The notes beneath the pieces are model-generated. The model was not told where the DNA came from. It searched no databases and worked only from the letters and a program-made list of their open reading frames with translations. Shown here in pieces: positions 43,451 through 53,330 of a stretch of DNA of 64,000 bases; position 1 is the first letter of the stretch, and every line of letters starts with the position of its first letter. This stretch comes from Verrucomicrobiota bacterium. Lineage in GTDB: Bacteria; Verrucomicrobiota; Verrucomicrobiia; Verrucomicrobiales; DEV007. The stretch covers positions 1-64,000 of the forward strand of contig DAOUQC010000001.1 of the NCBI GenBank assembly GCA_030625775.1, in the 5' to 3' direction. Position numbers and translations under genes: made by a program.

Positions 43451-44611
43451 CTATTTTACCGTGCCCTTGCTATCAGGAAGGCGTGCTCCGTAGTAAACCG
43501 CTTGATGACGATTATCATCAAAGGCAAAGTGAAGGAACTTGCCGTCAGCGCTGACAAAACCATCGGGATAATTTAACCGCCCCCCTTTATCAATTGACTC
43601 AGCCACGAGAACTCGGCGGTATGGCCAGGTCTTAAGCCCGTCGTGGCTCACCCAGAGCGAGAGAGGGCTGCGATGCTTGGGATTGGGATTGTGTAGCAAA
43701 GCCACCGAATCGCCCCCCAGACTATATAGCGTGGCTTTTGAACCAGGATTGGGAATATCAGTTTTTTGCGCCAGCTTTGGCCAGGTAATCCCTCCGTCAT
43801 TGGATTCCGCATAATAAAGCACACCGCCCAGACCATCCGCACGGATGATCATGGCAATTTTCCCATCTGCAAGCTCAACGATATTATTCTCCGCCCAGCC
43901 ATGGTAATTGTCATCCTTGCTGAGTCTTATGTCTCCATAAACGGCCCAGGTCATTCCGCCATCTTCACTGATAATGACCCCGTTACGTGGGTTGCGCGGA
44001 GTGTGAAACATCCGGCCCTTGGAGATCGCCCGCGCCTTCACATCGGTTCTCATATAATACTGGTAAGGCATCATCAATCGCCCGTCCCGAGTGACAATAC
44101 GGTTGCGAATAAAAGTGCGCTCTGCTGTCCGGCCTGGCGCGGGAACCAGTCCGGACCAGGACTGCCCCGAATCATCGCTGTGGGTAAAAAAAGTTTTCCA
44201 GTCGCCAAAGCCTCCATTGTGGGTGGACACCACCAAGGTGCAACGATCACCATTAACCATCAATTCACTGGGCACCAGCGCACGCTTGAGGTCTTTAGTT
44301 TTAACCCCCAGATCTATCGGCACAACCTCAGACCAGGTTCGCCCTTCATCATTGCTGCGCGAAATGCCAATACGGTTGGCTGGCAAGGGTTCAGTATGCC
44401 CAAAACACAACATGATCATGGCCCAGGAACCATCAGGCATTTTCCTCAGAGTGGTATCACAAGCCAGACGGTCGTCGCCATCTCCAGCAAAGATGATTTC
44501 AGTCCGGTCCTCTTTTGCCTCCTCTGCTGATCCGGCCTGAGTGACTGTATTGGTGCTCGTTCCGAATAAAACAAGTAAGGCGAGCCGTCCCATCACGATT
44601 TGTTTTTTCAT
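43451..44611 (-). CDS. Exported BNR-repeat protein, sialidase/neuraminidase-like
   Basis: A 386-residue secreted six-bladed beta-propeller protein. A signal peptide precedes residue about 27. Five Asp-box repeats are clear: 'SNDEGRTW', 'SDDSGQSW', 'SEDGGMTW', 'SNDGGITW' and 'SHDGLKTW'. The start of the fold, '[20 protein letters not shown]', matches the BNR_2 group. A canonical 'RIP' catalytic arginine motif is not seen, so true sialidase activity is doubtful; it may bind or cleave another glycan. Confidence 0.85.
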   Translation of the reverse strand: MKKQIVMGRLALLVLFGTSTNTVTQAGSAEEAKEDRTEIIFAGDGDDRLACDTTLRKMPDGSWAMIMLCFGHTEPLPANRIGISRSNDEGRTWSEVVPIDLGVKTKDLKRALVPSELMVNGDRCTLVVSTHNGGFGDWKTFFTHSDDSGQSWSGLVPAPGRTAERTFIRNRIVTRDGRLMMPYQYYMRTDVKARAISKGRMFHTPRNPRNGVIISEDGGMTWAVYGDIRLSKDDNYHGWAENNIVELADGKIAMIIRADGLGGVLYYAESNDGGITWPKLAQKTDIPNPGSKATLYSLGGDSVALLHNPNPKHRSPLSLWVSHDGLKTWPYRRVLVAESIDKGGRLNYPDGFVSADGKFLHFAFDDNRHQAVYYGARLPDSKGTVK

Positions 44612-44940
44612 CAGTCAGGGTAACACAAGAGCTGCCGGAATGCATCACAACTATACTGTGTGATATTCCTTTATTTCCAGAGTGTAGTCTCCAGTTACAA
44701 GGCATTTAGACTTAAATGGAATTTCATCGATGCCTCACCATTGCTACCTCCAACCACGGGCAGCGGGAGAGGAGCGGTCGGTAGGATGGAAAAGTAGCTT
44801 GCTAACACTTAGTCATCATCAATCCCTTCGTGAAGTTAGGGATAGGCTTCGGGCGGTCCGGCGGTGAAACAGGCATGCTGGAAAAGATGCATTTTGGGAT
44901 TGTTCTGCAATAATATTCCCTGGCTTTTTTCACAGTTTTT
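44612..44940. other. Gene-free spacer, one weak inverted repeat
   Basis: No convincing gene is present on either strand. ATCACA (44644) and TGTGAT (44659) form an inverted repeat around 9 bases, just upstream of the sialidase-like start, and could include a minus-strand promoter. Otherwise nothing clear is seen. Confidence 0.5.
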
Positions 44941-45954
44941 TTATTGGTCAGAGGGAATTCTCAAAATCCGGTCATTCCAGCTGTCGGCGATGTAAAGCCA
45001 GCCGTCGTGGATAGTGACCCCATGGGGGCGGTTGAGTTTTGTCTCATGACCGAGTAAGGTTTTCAGGGAGTCGTCCATTGGATCGTAGAGGCGGATGAGG
45101 TGGTTTTCCGCATCGGCAATGATGACCCGGTCATGTTCATCGATGCAGAGGTGTTTCGGGCCGTTCAAGCTGGCTTTCAATCCGGGGCCATCCGCCGATC
45201 CCTTTTTTCCAGTACCGGCAACGGTGAGGATTTTCCCATCGCTTTTGACGACTCGAAGGGCGTGGCCACCTCGTTCGAGGATGTAGAGATTGCCCTTGGA
45301 ATCCATAGCACATCCACGGGGGTCAAAGAGGGGAGCTTTGCTGGCCAGAGTGCCGTCTTCCGGTACGCCTTTTTCACCATTGCCAGCTAAGGTTTTTATT
45401 TTACCGTTCTTGAGATCGATGGCGCGGATGCGGCGGTTGTTGATGTCGGAAATGAGTAGTAGGTCCGCATTTTTGCTCAGTGAGATCGAGATGGGATCAC
45501 TGAGCAATGCGGACGAGGCAGGACCTCCGTCACCGCTGAATCCGGCTTTCCCCTTTCCGGCTACCGTGGTGATGATCCCGGTAGTGAGATCAATTTTACG
45601 AATCCGGTTGCCGCGGGTGTCGGAGATGTAAAGTTGATCGTCAGGCGTACATACGGCATTGTGCATGCCGTTGAATACGGCATCACGGGCGGGGCCGTTA
45701 TCACCGGCAAAACCTTTCTCAGGTTTTCCGGAGAAGTATTTTAATTTGTCGTTCGGTGCAATGCGGAAAATGCGGCCGCCAAGGTATTCGACGATGTAGG
45801 TGTTTTGTTTCGAGTCAAAGGTGATACCGAAAGGATTGTTCAGGCCGTCAGAGGCTTGGGCGATAATCTCAGGTTTAGGTTCGGCAAATGAAGAGGCAAG
45901 GGAGAGAAACAAGGTCAGGAGGCTTGTCAAAATGTGGGGGGTGCGGATAAGCAT
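44941..45954 (-). CDS. Secreted NHL-repeat beta-propeller protein
   Basis: A 337-residue exported protein with a signal peptide ending near 'SSFAEP'. It contains at least five NHL-type repeats with 'GNGEKG', 'GKGKAGFSGDGGPA' and 'GTGKKGSADGPG' turns, and 'ISDTRGNRIRKID', 'ISDINNRRIRAID' blades. NHL propellers bind ligands or partners; no catalytic site is implied. It is divergent from a small secreted protein at 46042. Confidence 0.88.
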   Translation of the reverse strand: MLIRTPHILTSLLTLFLSLASSFAEPKPEIIAQASDGLNNPFGITFDSKQNTYIVEYLGGRIFRIAPNDKLKYFSGKPEKGFAGDNGPARDAVFNGMHNAVCTPDDQLYISDTRGNRIRKIDLTTGIITTVAGKGKAGFSGDGGPASSALLSDPISISLSKNADLLLISDINNRRIRAIDLKNGKIKTLAGNGEKGVPEDGTLASKAPLFDPRGCAMDSKGNLYILERGGHALRVVKSDGKILTVAGTGKKGSADGPGLKASLNGPKHLCIDEHDRVIIADAENHLIRLYDPMDDSLKTLLGHETKLNRPHGVTIHDGWLYIADSWNDRILRIPSDQ

Positions 45955-46041
45955 ATTTTGTTTTTGTTGGAAAAGTAATGATGGGAATTGCTTTTTAGGT
46001 CTGGACAGCTCAGACAGGGATAGTATTCAGTAAAACCTACT

Positions 46042-46539
46042 ATGATTTCTAGATTTTTTCTATCACTGTGTGTGTTTTCTTTTTTAGTATCGACATCTTT
46101 AGCTGAACCGGAAGCGAAAGTGGCGAGTGTGAATTTACGCGATTTGCAGCCGCTATTATTGGATTTGGCTTTTGCTGATGAAAAGAACGAGGAACTGCAG
46201 AAAAAATATTTGGCGAGTAAAGCAAGTCAGGAGAAAATGCAGAAAGCTATGCAGAAGCTAATGTTGTCTGGAGAGGGGGAGGGGGCAAAATCCGCCAAGT
46301 GGTCTGATATCATGCAAGATGAGGGTGGCATGGAAAGAATGGGGATGGATAAACAAATTGCTAATGTAGTCAGGGCGGAATTAATTGGAATCATAGAAGA
46401 TATTTTTGAAAAAAAGTATGTGTTGGTGATCGATATTAATTATGCCGACCCTATTCTATACACGGAAATTGTGATTCCAGATGTCACGGCCAATGTCCGG
46501 CAGTATTTGCTCAAGCAAGCTGCGGGCAAGGAAAAGTAA
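46042..46539 (+). CDS. Small secreted helical protein, possibly OmpH/Skp-like
   Basis: A 165-residue protein with a signal peptide ending near 'TSLAEP'. The mature N-terminus, 'KVASVNLRDLQPLLLD', followed by a charged helical stretch 'NEELQKKYLASKASQEKMQKA' (split here: NEELQKKYLAS and KASQEKMQKAM), recalls the Skp/OmpH periplasmic chaperone pattern, and the end returns to a beta strand-like 'KYVLVIDINYADPILYTE'. The similarity is weak and no bamA is next to it, so it is recorded as a hypothetical with a possible chaperone-like fold. Confidence 0.65.
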   Translation: MISRFFLSLCVFSFLVSTSLAEPEAKVASVNLRDLQPLLLDLAFADEKNEELQKKYLASKASQEKMQKAMQKLMLSGEGEGAKSAKWSDIMQDEGGMERMGMDKQIANVVRAELIGIIEDIFEKKYVLVIDINYADPILYTEIVIPDVTANVRQYLLKQAAGKEK

Positions 46540-46556
46540 TAGGAAGATTCGAGAAC

Positions 46557-46574
46557 AGGGTGAGCTTTCACCCT
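46557..46574 (+). terminator. Perfect 7-bp hairpin after the small secreted gene
   Basis: AGGGTGA and TCACCCT pair around GCTT, 18 bp past the stop. The following bases are only mildly T-rich, so it is a likely but not ideal terminator. Confidence 0.5.
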
Positions 46575-46618
46575 TCTCAAAGGGGCTATTTGTGGTCACT
46601 TGTTAGCACTCTATTTTT

Positions 46619-47764
46619 ATGAAAACTCTCAACGTAATTTTATTAGTGGGGATTTTATTGTTCTCACCATGCAGCCTTTCCGTGGCTGAAAACACGATAA
46701 ACACTTCGGTTCATTTGACCTTGCCTCCTGCTTTGTATGCTGTGCCGGGGGTGCCGATGAATATTGATTTCCGCAATACGATTCTGGCAGAGCCGGAGCA
46801 GGGCTATCAGTTCAAGGTCGATTGTGACCTGGGCATTGTTGATGGAAACCAGCATTGGACGGTAATTGCTGCGGAGGGCGAGGTGGGGGAACATGTGCTG
46901 AAAATGCAATTGAGTGACGCGAACGGGAAACTGGTGGACGAGGCTTCGACAGTGATTCGAGTGGTGCCACGTGATGCGGGCCAAGGGCGGAAGATGGCAT
47001 TGTTGATTGTTGGTGACAGTTTGACGGCGGCGACTCATTATTCGAATGAAGTGGGGCGTTTGTTATCCGAACCGGAAAACCCCCGGTGGACAATGCTGGG
47101 AACGGCCTTGGCTCGTTCAGGGAAGCCGGGCGTGTCGCATGAAGGTTACGGCGGCTGGACCTGGAGCAGTTTTAATACCCGCTACGGGCCTGAAGAATGG
47201 GTGATGAAGAATGGCAGGAAGCGGAAAGACCAAAGCCCCTTTTTGTTTGTCGATGGAAAGAAGGGGGTAGCGAAGCTGGATATCGAACGATATGTTCGTG
47301 AGAAGTGTGATGGTCAAAATCCGGACTACGTGACTTTTTTGCTGGGTATAAACGATTGTTTTCATGCCAAGGCAAATGACGCGGCTGCGGTGGAAGCGAA
47401 ATTCGAGGCAATGATCAAACAGGCGGAGATTTTGCTGGCAGCTTTTCGCAAAGCATTGCCAAATGCAGATCTGGGGGTGTGCCTGACGACTCCGCCGAAC
47501 GCCAGGGAATCTGCGTTTACCACCAACTACAAAGGAAAATACACCCGTGTGAATTGGCGTAGTATTCAGTATCGACTGGTGGAGCGTCAGCTGCAGCATT
47601 TTGGAGGACGGGAGAAGGAACACATTTACATTGTGCCGACGGCATTTGATCTGGATCCACTTACAGGTTACCCGAAAGACAACGGGGTGCATCCGAATGA
47701 AAGTGGCTACGCCCGTATCGGGACGAGTATCTACGAGTGGCTGAAGTGGCGGATGAGTGAGTAG
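46619..47764 (+). CDS. Secreted SGNH/GDSL hydrolase
   Basis: Exported esterase or acetylhydrolase of 381 residues. A signal peptide ends near 'SVAEN'. An N-terminal beta-sandwich (about 28-118) precedes the SGNH domain: 'VGDSLT' (Ser134), 'GYGGWTW', 'LLGINDCF' with Asn, and a terminal 'KDNGVHPNESGY' holding the His. This set is typical of carbohydrate esterases acting on acetylated polysaccharides. The stop lies 35 bp before the aminotransferase start. Confidence 0.9.
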   Translation: MKTLNVILLVGILLFSPCSLSVAENTINTSVHLTLPPALYAVPGVPMNIDFRNTILAEPEQGYQFKVDCDLGIVDGNQHWTVIAAEGEVGEHVLKMQLSDANGKLVDEASTVIRVVPRDAGQGRKMALLIVGDSLTAATHYSNEVGRLLSEPENPRWTMLGTALARSGKPGVSHEGYGGWTWSSFNTRYGPEEWVMKNGRKRKDQSPFLFVDGKKGVAKLDIERYVREKCDGQNPDYVTFLLGINDCFHAKANDAAAVEAKFEAMIKQAEILLAAFRKALPNADLGVCLTTPPNARESAFTTNYKGKYTRVNWRSIQYRLVERQLQHFGGREKEHIYIVPTAFDLDPLTGYPKDNGVHPNESGYARIGTSIYEWLKWRMSE

Positions 47765-47799
47765 AAGGCTGTAGGTGATTGGACTGTAGCAAACGGATT

Positions 47800-48927
47800 A
47801 TGTTGGACGAACAAAGCAGACTTGTAGATTTCCCTTCTTTGGAGGGCAGGCATTATTTGAACTCTGCGGCTGAAAGTATTCCGCCGCAGACAGTGCATGA
47901 GGCAGCTAAAACTTATTGGCAACACAAGTCGATGGGGATGGCGGGGCGTGAGTATCACAATGCTGAAATGGAAGCCTGCCGGGAATCAGCCGCGAGAATG
48001 CTGGATAAAAAAACGAGTGAGATTTCGTTCTGCTCATGCAGCTCGGAGGCTTACAACTTGCTTGCCTCGGCTTTGGCTTTAGGTGCGGGCGATGAAGTGG
48101 TGGTCAGCGATTTGGATTTTCCAGCAGGTGCCACGCCCTGGTTGACAGCCACCGCCCGGCCCGAGGTGAAGCTTTGGGAAAATCGCAATGGGGCGCTGGA
48201 ACTGGAGGATCTGGAAGGACTGCTGACGGAACGCACGCAACTGGTTCAGGTGTCACTGGTGAGTTTCTTGAATGGCTATCGGCTGCCCTGGGCACCGTTT
48301 CGGGATCTGGTGAAAAAGCTCGCCCCCAATGCTGTTTTGAGTGTCGATATCACCCAGGCTTTTGGCCGGGTGGAATTAGATTGCCTCGATGCGGATTGTA
48401 TCATTTCCAGCACACACAAATGGATATTGGGTTCGCATGGAGGTTGTGTGGTGGCGATTCCGGAATCAAAAACCGAACGCCTGACAACTCATGCGGGTGG
48501 CTGGTTCCATATTGACAACCCTTTTGGAGCTGATCGTTTTGTGCAGGCAGAAATCAAACAAGGTGCGGCAAGTTTTGCCGTGGGCATGCCAAACTATCCG
48601 GCAATTTACGCTTTGCGTGCGGGCATGGATTATATTCAGTCCGTCGGCGTGACCAAAATCGCCCAGCATGCCGATCCGCTGGCGCTGCAGGTTCATGAAG
48701 GCTTGGCAGTATTGGGTATTAAACCTATGGCACCCTACTCATCTGACTGCCGCTCAGGCATTGTCGCGTTCATGCATGAAAAAGTGGAGGCGGTGAATGA
48801 AATCTTATTGAAGGATAATATCCACGTTATGCATCACGCCGGGCGTATTCGGGTTGCTGTGCATGGTTACAATCAACAGGAGGATGTGGATTGCCTTTTG
48901 GCAGGGTTGAGGGCGGCGCTAGCTTAG
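47800..48927 (+). CDS. Class V aminotransferase-fold PLP enzyme
   Basis: PLP-dependent protein of 375 residues of the cysteine desulfurase/selenocysteine lyase group. PLP contacts are Asp183 in 'SVDITQAFGR' and Lys207 in 'SSTHKWILGSHGG'. The N-terminal 'GRHYLNSAAESIPP' is a normal opening. Substrate could be an amino acid or kynurenine-like compound and cannot be fixed from sequence. A TTG at 47779 also opens the frame; the ATG at 47800 is preferred. Confidence 0.88.
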   Translation: MLDEQSRLVDFPSLEGRHYLNSAAESIPPQTVHEAAKTYWQHKSMGMAGREYHNAEMEACRESAARMLDKKTSEISFCSCSSEAYNLLASALALGAGDEVVVSDLDFPAGATPWLTATARPEVKLWENRNGALELEDLEGLLTERTQLVQVSLVSFLNGYRLPWAPFRDLVKKLAPNAVLSVDITQAFGRVELDCLDADCIISSTHKWILGSHGGCVVAIPESKTERLTTHAGGWFHIDNPFGADRFVQAEIKQGAASFAVGMPNYPAIYALRAGMDYIQSVGVTKIAQHADPLALQVHEGLAVLGIKPMAPYSSDCRSGIVAFMHEKVEAVNEILLKDNIHVMHHAGRIRVAVHGYNQQEDVDCLLAGLRAALA

Positions 48928-48949
48928 GGAGGTTTTCCTTAATACCTCC
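48928..48949. terminator. Probable bidirectional terminator hairpin
   Basis: GGAGGT and ACCTCC flank a 10-base loop between the convergent aminotransferase and ThuA genes, overlapping the ThuA stop. Confidence 0.4.
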
Positions 48950-49985
48950 ACTTAGGCGACTTGGCGGGATTATCTGCTTTGGGAGATTTGCCCAGGCCAA
49001 AATCTGCCGGGCGCAAGGCGCGTTTGGGCCAGTGACCTTCAGTGCGGATGAAGCCGTAAAAGCTGGGATCGTATGGGTCGACGGGAGTGACATCAGCCTT
49101 GGCGGGAACTTCGAGGCCGGTCAGGGAATAGGCGGCATTCACCACCAGTCGGCGCAAGTCGGTATTGACGAGGTCGGCAGCGGCACCTGAGGTGGTGCAG
49201 AAAGATTGACCCTTGGTGCTGTCATTGGGAGCGGTGTATTCATGCAGCCAAGCCAGCGGCATCATGGGATTGTTTTTCTCTCCATCGATGGCCTTGGAGC
49301 TTGGATCAAGGGATTCGGTCACCGCTCCGCGCAGCAGAATTTTGTCGTTAGCAGTCAAGTTGACGACACCGTAAACATCGGATACGGCGAAGGCGTGTTT
49401 CACTCCATGCAGGATCGGATTACTGGCGTTGGCTGGTTCGGGAACACCCAGACAGCCTTGCACTTTGTGTTTGCCGTGGTGGCTGATCCATTTTTCGCCG
49501 AGGATTTTTAATCCAAATTCCCCCCATTTGAGATTTTCAAATTTAGCTTTGCCCGTGAAGGCATGGGTGGCGGTGCGCAGACCAATCACCGGTTTGCCAG
49601 CATTGAGGAATTTTCCAATGTGGGTGAGCTGGTCGTCGGGCAGTTGGCGGAAGCGGGTAGCGATGATCATCAGGTCAGCCGAGTCGAGAGCTTCGAGGCC
49701 AGGAATGTTGTTCTGGTTGTTTGGATTGATGGTGCCCGTTTCAGCATCGATAGAAAACAGCACGGTGCAATCGAAACCGTGGCGCTGGCTGAGCAGCTTG
49801 CCAAGCATCGGCAGGGATTCCTCTGAGCGGTATTCTTCGTCCCCACCAATGAGGACAATTTTTTTACCTTTGCCGGGTCCGTCTTTGCCAGAAAGGTGAA
49901 GAAAGAGGGCTGGGTCTGTCGCGGATGCGATGTGGGTTGAAAAAAGGAGGCTGAGGCAGGAGAGGAGAGTGAGGATGGTTTTCAT
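48939..49985 (-). CDS. Secreted ThuA-like domain protein
   Basis: A 348-residue exported protein with a signal peptide ending near 'ASATDP'. The fold is that of the ThuA (trehalose utilisation, glutamine amidotransferase-like) family: 'KKIVLIGGDEEYRSEESLPMLG', 'ALDSADLMIIATRFRQLPDDQL' and 'AGKPVIGLRTATHAF'. PVC bacteria have many secreted ThuA proteins of unknown activity. The C-terminal 'FYGFIRTEGHWPKRALRP' resembles tails seen in such proteins. It is on the same strand as the WD40/cytochrome gene, separated by a terminator. Confidence 0.87.
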   Translation of the reverse strand: MKTILTLLSCLSLLFSTHIASATDPALFLHLSGKDGPGKGKKIVLIGGDEEYRSEESLPMLGKLLSQRHGFDCTVLFSIDAETGTINPNNQNNIPGLEALDSADLMIIATRFRQLPDDQLTHIGKFLNAGKPVIGLRTATHAFTGKAKFENLKWGEFGLKILGEKWISHHGKHKVQGCLGVPEPANASNPILHGVKHAFAVSDVYGVVNLTANDKILLRGAVTESLDPSSKAIDGEKNNPMMPLAWLHEYTAPNDSTKGQSFCTTSGAAADLVNTDLRRLVVNAAYSLTGLEVPAKADVTPVDPYDPSFYGFIRTEGHWPKRALRPADFGLGKSPKADNPAKSPKWRY

Positions 49986-50033
49986 GGCTTGCTAGTGTGG
50001 GTGCTAAGCTCATGGAGAATCCGCTGATTTCAA

Positions 50034-50079
50034 AAGAAAAAATCCGCGTGATCCGTCTGGTGAGATAGATCGCGCGGAT
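50034..50079 (-). terminator. Strong rho-independent terminator (minus strand) of the WD40/cytochrome gene
   Basis: On the minus strand, ATCCGCGCGATC and GATCACGCGGAT form a 12-bp stem (one G-U pair) around a 14-base loop, followed by TTTTTTCTTTTG, 36 bp past the stop of the 50115-53330 gene. Confidence 0.75.
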
Positions 50080-50114
50080 GAGGAAAAAGAACAAACTTGC
50101 TCATTCAGAGCATG

Positions 50115-53100
50115 CTATTTTTCTTTGGGCACCATTTTCAGGTATTTAGCACGTAGCTCTTCGATGGTTTTTTGCTGTGCGGCGATTTTTGCGGCTTGCG
50201 CCTCTTTTTCTGCGAGGGCTGTTTTTAGAGCAGAATCTGTGGAGGCCTGTTGCTTTGATCTTTCAGCGATAAGTGCTGGGGTCTTGGATGCGATGGCACT
50301 GGCGGCATCGATTTCCTTCTGCGTTTTGCCTACATCTGCGTAAGCGCCTTGAATGAAATTTTCCAGTTTGGCAAGGCGGTCGTGCAGGGTGGCGAGTTCC
50401 GATTTCATGGCTTCCGGGGATTTTGCATTTGCCGTGTTGCCGGGTTTGGCATTCGCCTTGGCATTGGCTTGTTCGTTACCAGGTTTTGGTAATGTTGCTG
50501 CTTTGGGGCTTGAAGCGGCAACCATGGCTTTGGCTGCAGCCAACTGGAGGGCTGTTTCCAGAACCGAAGTCGATTTTTCAGCCAGGGTTTTGCGGCCTTT
50601 TTCGATGGTCATTTTTGCTTCGTTCAAGGTTTTTTTTGCGGCCGTTAGCGAAGCAGAAGCTTTTTTGTTTTCCGCAGTGGAGTCGGCGACATCTTCCATC
50701 ATGTCATCGAGTTCCTCGGTCATGTCGTCGAGCTTATCACTCGCTTTGTGAACTTTCAGGTTCACGGCGGCGGCTTGCCATTTTTTGACGAGGTACTGAT
50801 TGGAAGTCAGTTTCAGGTTGGCCATTTCAAGAGTTTTCTTGGCTGTGCTAGCTTGTTTGGCAGTGGCCTGATAGCTTTTCTCCTTGGCGACTTTTTGTTT
50901 TTCCATTGCGTCGGCATTAGTGGTGGCCTGTTGAATTGCCTTTTGAGCAGTAGCCATTTTGGGTTTCATGTCGGCAGCGGCCTTGCTGCTGGAGGCGATC
51001 AATGTTTGAGCCTTTGTTACCTCAGCTTTCGCTGCGGCATCGGCTTGTTGGGAGGCTTTGAGTTTGGCGGCCACTGCCGTGACATTTTTGGTGGCTGCTG
51101 CTAATTTGCCCTGAGCTTCCTGAAGGGATTTAGTTGCAGCGGCTTGAGCAGCGGCTTGTTTTGCCAGTGCGTCAGCGCTTTGTTTTTGCTTGGCTGTGGC
51201 TGTCGCGTGAGAGGCTTGCAGGGGTTTGAGCTGGGCTTCGACTTCACCAAGACGTTTTTGGGTGGCGGCTACCTGAGCTTTCGATTGATTCAATTGATTG
51301 ACTGAATCCTGGTGTGCTTTGACCAGCTCCGGAGGAGCGGGTTTGGGAGCGGCTTTTAATTTGGCATCGAGGTCCTGGAATTCCTTGGTCAGGGCAACGA
51401 CTTGGTTCTGCTGATCCTGCCGGGCTTTAGCAACACTTTTTTGAGCTGCCGTGGCATCTGCCAGCGACTTGCTCATTTTGGGATCAACTTTCGACTGATC
51501 TGCAGTGGCTTTGGCTTTTTGAACGGCCGCCGCCATAGCGGTTACAGCTTGCTGACGTTTGGGAGTTTCTGCCGTCCATTTTTTCTGCTCGGCATTGGCC
51601 GAAGTAACTTCACCGGTGACTTTCTGAACTGCGGCAGTGAGTTTGGCGGATTCCCCTTGTTTGGCGGCAATAGTTTGCTGAGCCTTTTTCAGATTGGCTG
51701 CCATTTGCACGTTCTGGGCTTCCATGGCTTTGGCCTGTTTTTCCATTTCCGCTTTGCGAGCGATTGCAGCGGCTACGGCTGCTTTGGCAGCGTTAAGCTG
51801 CTTTCCAATAGCGGCTGTCTGGGCAGCGGTGGCTTTCACTCCCTCCTGCAGTTTTGGCATGGTGCTGGTTATCTCCTTGATGGTCTTTTCACTTTCCTGA
51901 AGTTGACCTTCGATCGAAGGTGGATTGGAAATGATTGAGGCAACTTCGGTTCCATTCGAGGCATCCCAAATCTTGATGTTGCCTTTCCAGTCACCACTGA
52001 CAACACGTTTGCTGTCGTTGGTAAACACCGAGCTCATGACGATGGCGTCGGAAGCAGTGATGGCTCTTTCCAGTTTGCCGTCGGCTTTCCAAATCTTGAT
52101 TGTTTTGTCACGTCCGGCAGTTACCAGGCGTCCGTCGGGAGCAAAATTCACTGACAACACCCCACCACTGTGGGCATTCCATTTTTTGACCTGTTTGCCT
52201 TCATTCATCTCCCACAGGATGATAGTTCCATCTTCACTGGCAGAAGCGAGCACGTTGGCATCCGAGCGCCAGCTCAGGGACGTCACGGCATTGGAATGGC
52301 CATTGAGAGTATAAAATTCGATTGCGGTATCGGCTTCCCAGACAAACAAATCGCCACCACGACCTCCAGAGGCGAGCAAAACGCCGTCGGGGCTGTAGGC
52401 CAGTGTCATCAACCAGTCGGAGTGTTTTTTGATAGAGTGAAGTTGTTCACCGGTGACGGTATCAAAAATTTTCATGTTTCGACCGGGGCCGCCGAGGGCG
52501 ACGCGCCGGTTATCCGGGCTGATGTCAGCACCGAGCACGATGTCAAATTCCCTGCCGACCTCAATGACGCGGTTGCCGTTTTTGACATCCCACACCACCA
52601 CGCCGCCTTTTTTGCCGCCCCGGCCTCCGCCGCATAGCAGCAAACTACCGTTCTGACTGAAGGACAGAGCCTGGGGGTAACCTTCTGGATATGGAAGCAC
52701 ACCAAGCAATTCAGCTTTTTCGCTCTGGTAGAGAAGGACTTGTTTTTGTCCGGCAATAGCGACAATGGGAGCCCAGGGGCTGCGCGCCAAGTCGGGCACT
52801 GCATTGGGACGCTCCGTAACTACAGCTGGTTCGAGGATCAGGTGCTGGGGCATGGGTGGCGGGCCTTTGGGCTTGGCGCCAACGGTGCCTACCAAGTTCA
52901 GATCAAGTTTAGGCTTGGTACTTTTTTTTGCGACAGAGCCAGAAGTTTCGAGCAGGCCACCGTCGATCCATTTTTTAATAAGTTCAATTTCCGGATCGGG
53001 AGCTTTGGGCTTTTTGGGCGGCATGTAGGGTTCTTCGCTATGTGCCATGAGAGTGAACAGGCGGGACGAAGCAGAATTTTCCGTCTCGGCAATGCTGCCG

Positions 53101-53330
53101 CCACTTCCGCCGGCCATGGTGGCCCCGTAGTTACTCAGATCCAAGCCGCCCTTGGCTTCGTCCGGGTTGTGGCAGTTCATGCACTTGTCCTCGAACAGTG
53201 GAAAAATGTGTTCCTGATAGGTGATTTTTTCTTCTTTGCCCTTTTTAGCGTCAGCACTAAAAATATTGGGTGTCAGGGAAAAGGCAAAAGCAGCAATCCA
53301 TGTGGACGGGGCTAGAATGAGTTTCTTCAT
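50115..53330 (-). CDS. Secreted cytochrome c - WD40 propeller - long coiled-coil protein
   Basis: Exported protein of 1071 residues. A signal peptide ends near 'IFSADA'. A monohaem domain has 'CMNCH' (Cys50, Cys53, His54) and a likely Met ligand in 'PYMPPK' (Met103), the Planctomycete cytochrome C type. Residues about 170-470 hold six or seven WD40 repeats ('GHSNAVTSLSWRSDANVLAS', 'DGTIILWEM', 'GGVLSVNFAPDGRLVTAG', 'DKTIKIW'). From about 480 to the end is an Ala/Lys/Gln-rich helical region of almost 590 residues with heptad character. It may form a long rod. It faces away from the cytochrome-DUF1501-PPC-DUF1549 genes. Confidence 0.92.
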   Translation of the reverse strand: MKKLILAPSTWIAAFAFSLTPNIFSADAKKGKEEKITYQEHIFPLFEDKCMNCHNPDEAKGGLDLSNYGATMAGGSGGSIAETENSASSRLFTLMAHSEEPYMPPKKPKAPDPEIELIKKWIDGGLLETSGSVAKKSTKPKLDLNLVGTVGAKPKGPPPMPQHLILEPAVVTERPNAVPDLARSPWAPIVAIAGQKQVLLYQSEKAELLGVLPYPEGYPQALSFSQNGSLLLCGGGRGGKKGGVVVWDVKNGNRVIEVGREFDIVLGADISPDNRRVALGGPGRNMKIFDTVTGEQLHSIKKHSDWLMTLAYSPDGVLLASGGRGGDLFVWEADTAIEFYTLNGHSNAVTSLSWRSDANVLASASEDGTIILWEMNEGKQVKKWNAHSGGVLSVNFAPDGRLVTAGRDKTIKIWKADGKLERAITASDAIVMSSVFTNDSKRVVSGDWKGNIKIWDASNGTEVASIISNPPSIEGQLQESEKTIKEITSTMPKLQEGVKATAAQTAAIGKQLNAAKAAVAAAIARKAEMEKQAKAMEAQNVQMAANLKKAQQTIAAKQGESAKLTAAVQKVTGEVTSANAEQKKWTAETPKRQQAVTAMAAAVQKAKATADQSKVDPKMSKSLADATAAQKSVAKARQDQQNQVVALTKEFQDLDAKLKAAPKPAPPELVKAHQDSVNQLNQSKAQVAATQKRLGEVEAQLKPLQASHATATAKQKQSADALAKQAAAQAAATKSLQEAQGKLAAATKNVTAVAAKLKASQQADAAAKAEVTKAQTLIASSSKAAADMKPKMATAQKAIQQATTNADAMEKQKVAKEKSYQATAKQASTAKKTLEMANLKLTSNQYLVKKWQAAAVNLKVHKASDKLDDMTEELDDMMEDVADSTAENKKASASLTAAKKTLNEAKMTIEKGRKTLAEKSTSVLETALQLAAAKAMVAASSPKAATLPKPGNEQANAKANAKPGNTANAKSPEAMKSELATLHDRLAKLENFIQGAYADVGKTQKEIDAASAIASKTPALIAERSKQQASTDSALKTALAEKEAQAAKIAAQQKTIEELRAKYLKMVPKEK

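Noticed and set aside
43766-44530. 254-codon plus-strand frame
   Set aside because: Antisense shadow of the BNR/sialidase-like gene.
44644-44664. CRP-like inverted repeat ATCACA / TGTGAT
   Set aside because: Half-site order and 9-base spacing do not match the TGTGA-N6-TCACA consensus.
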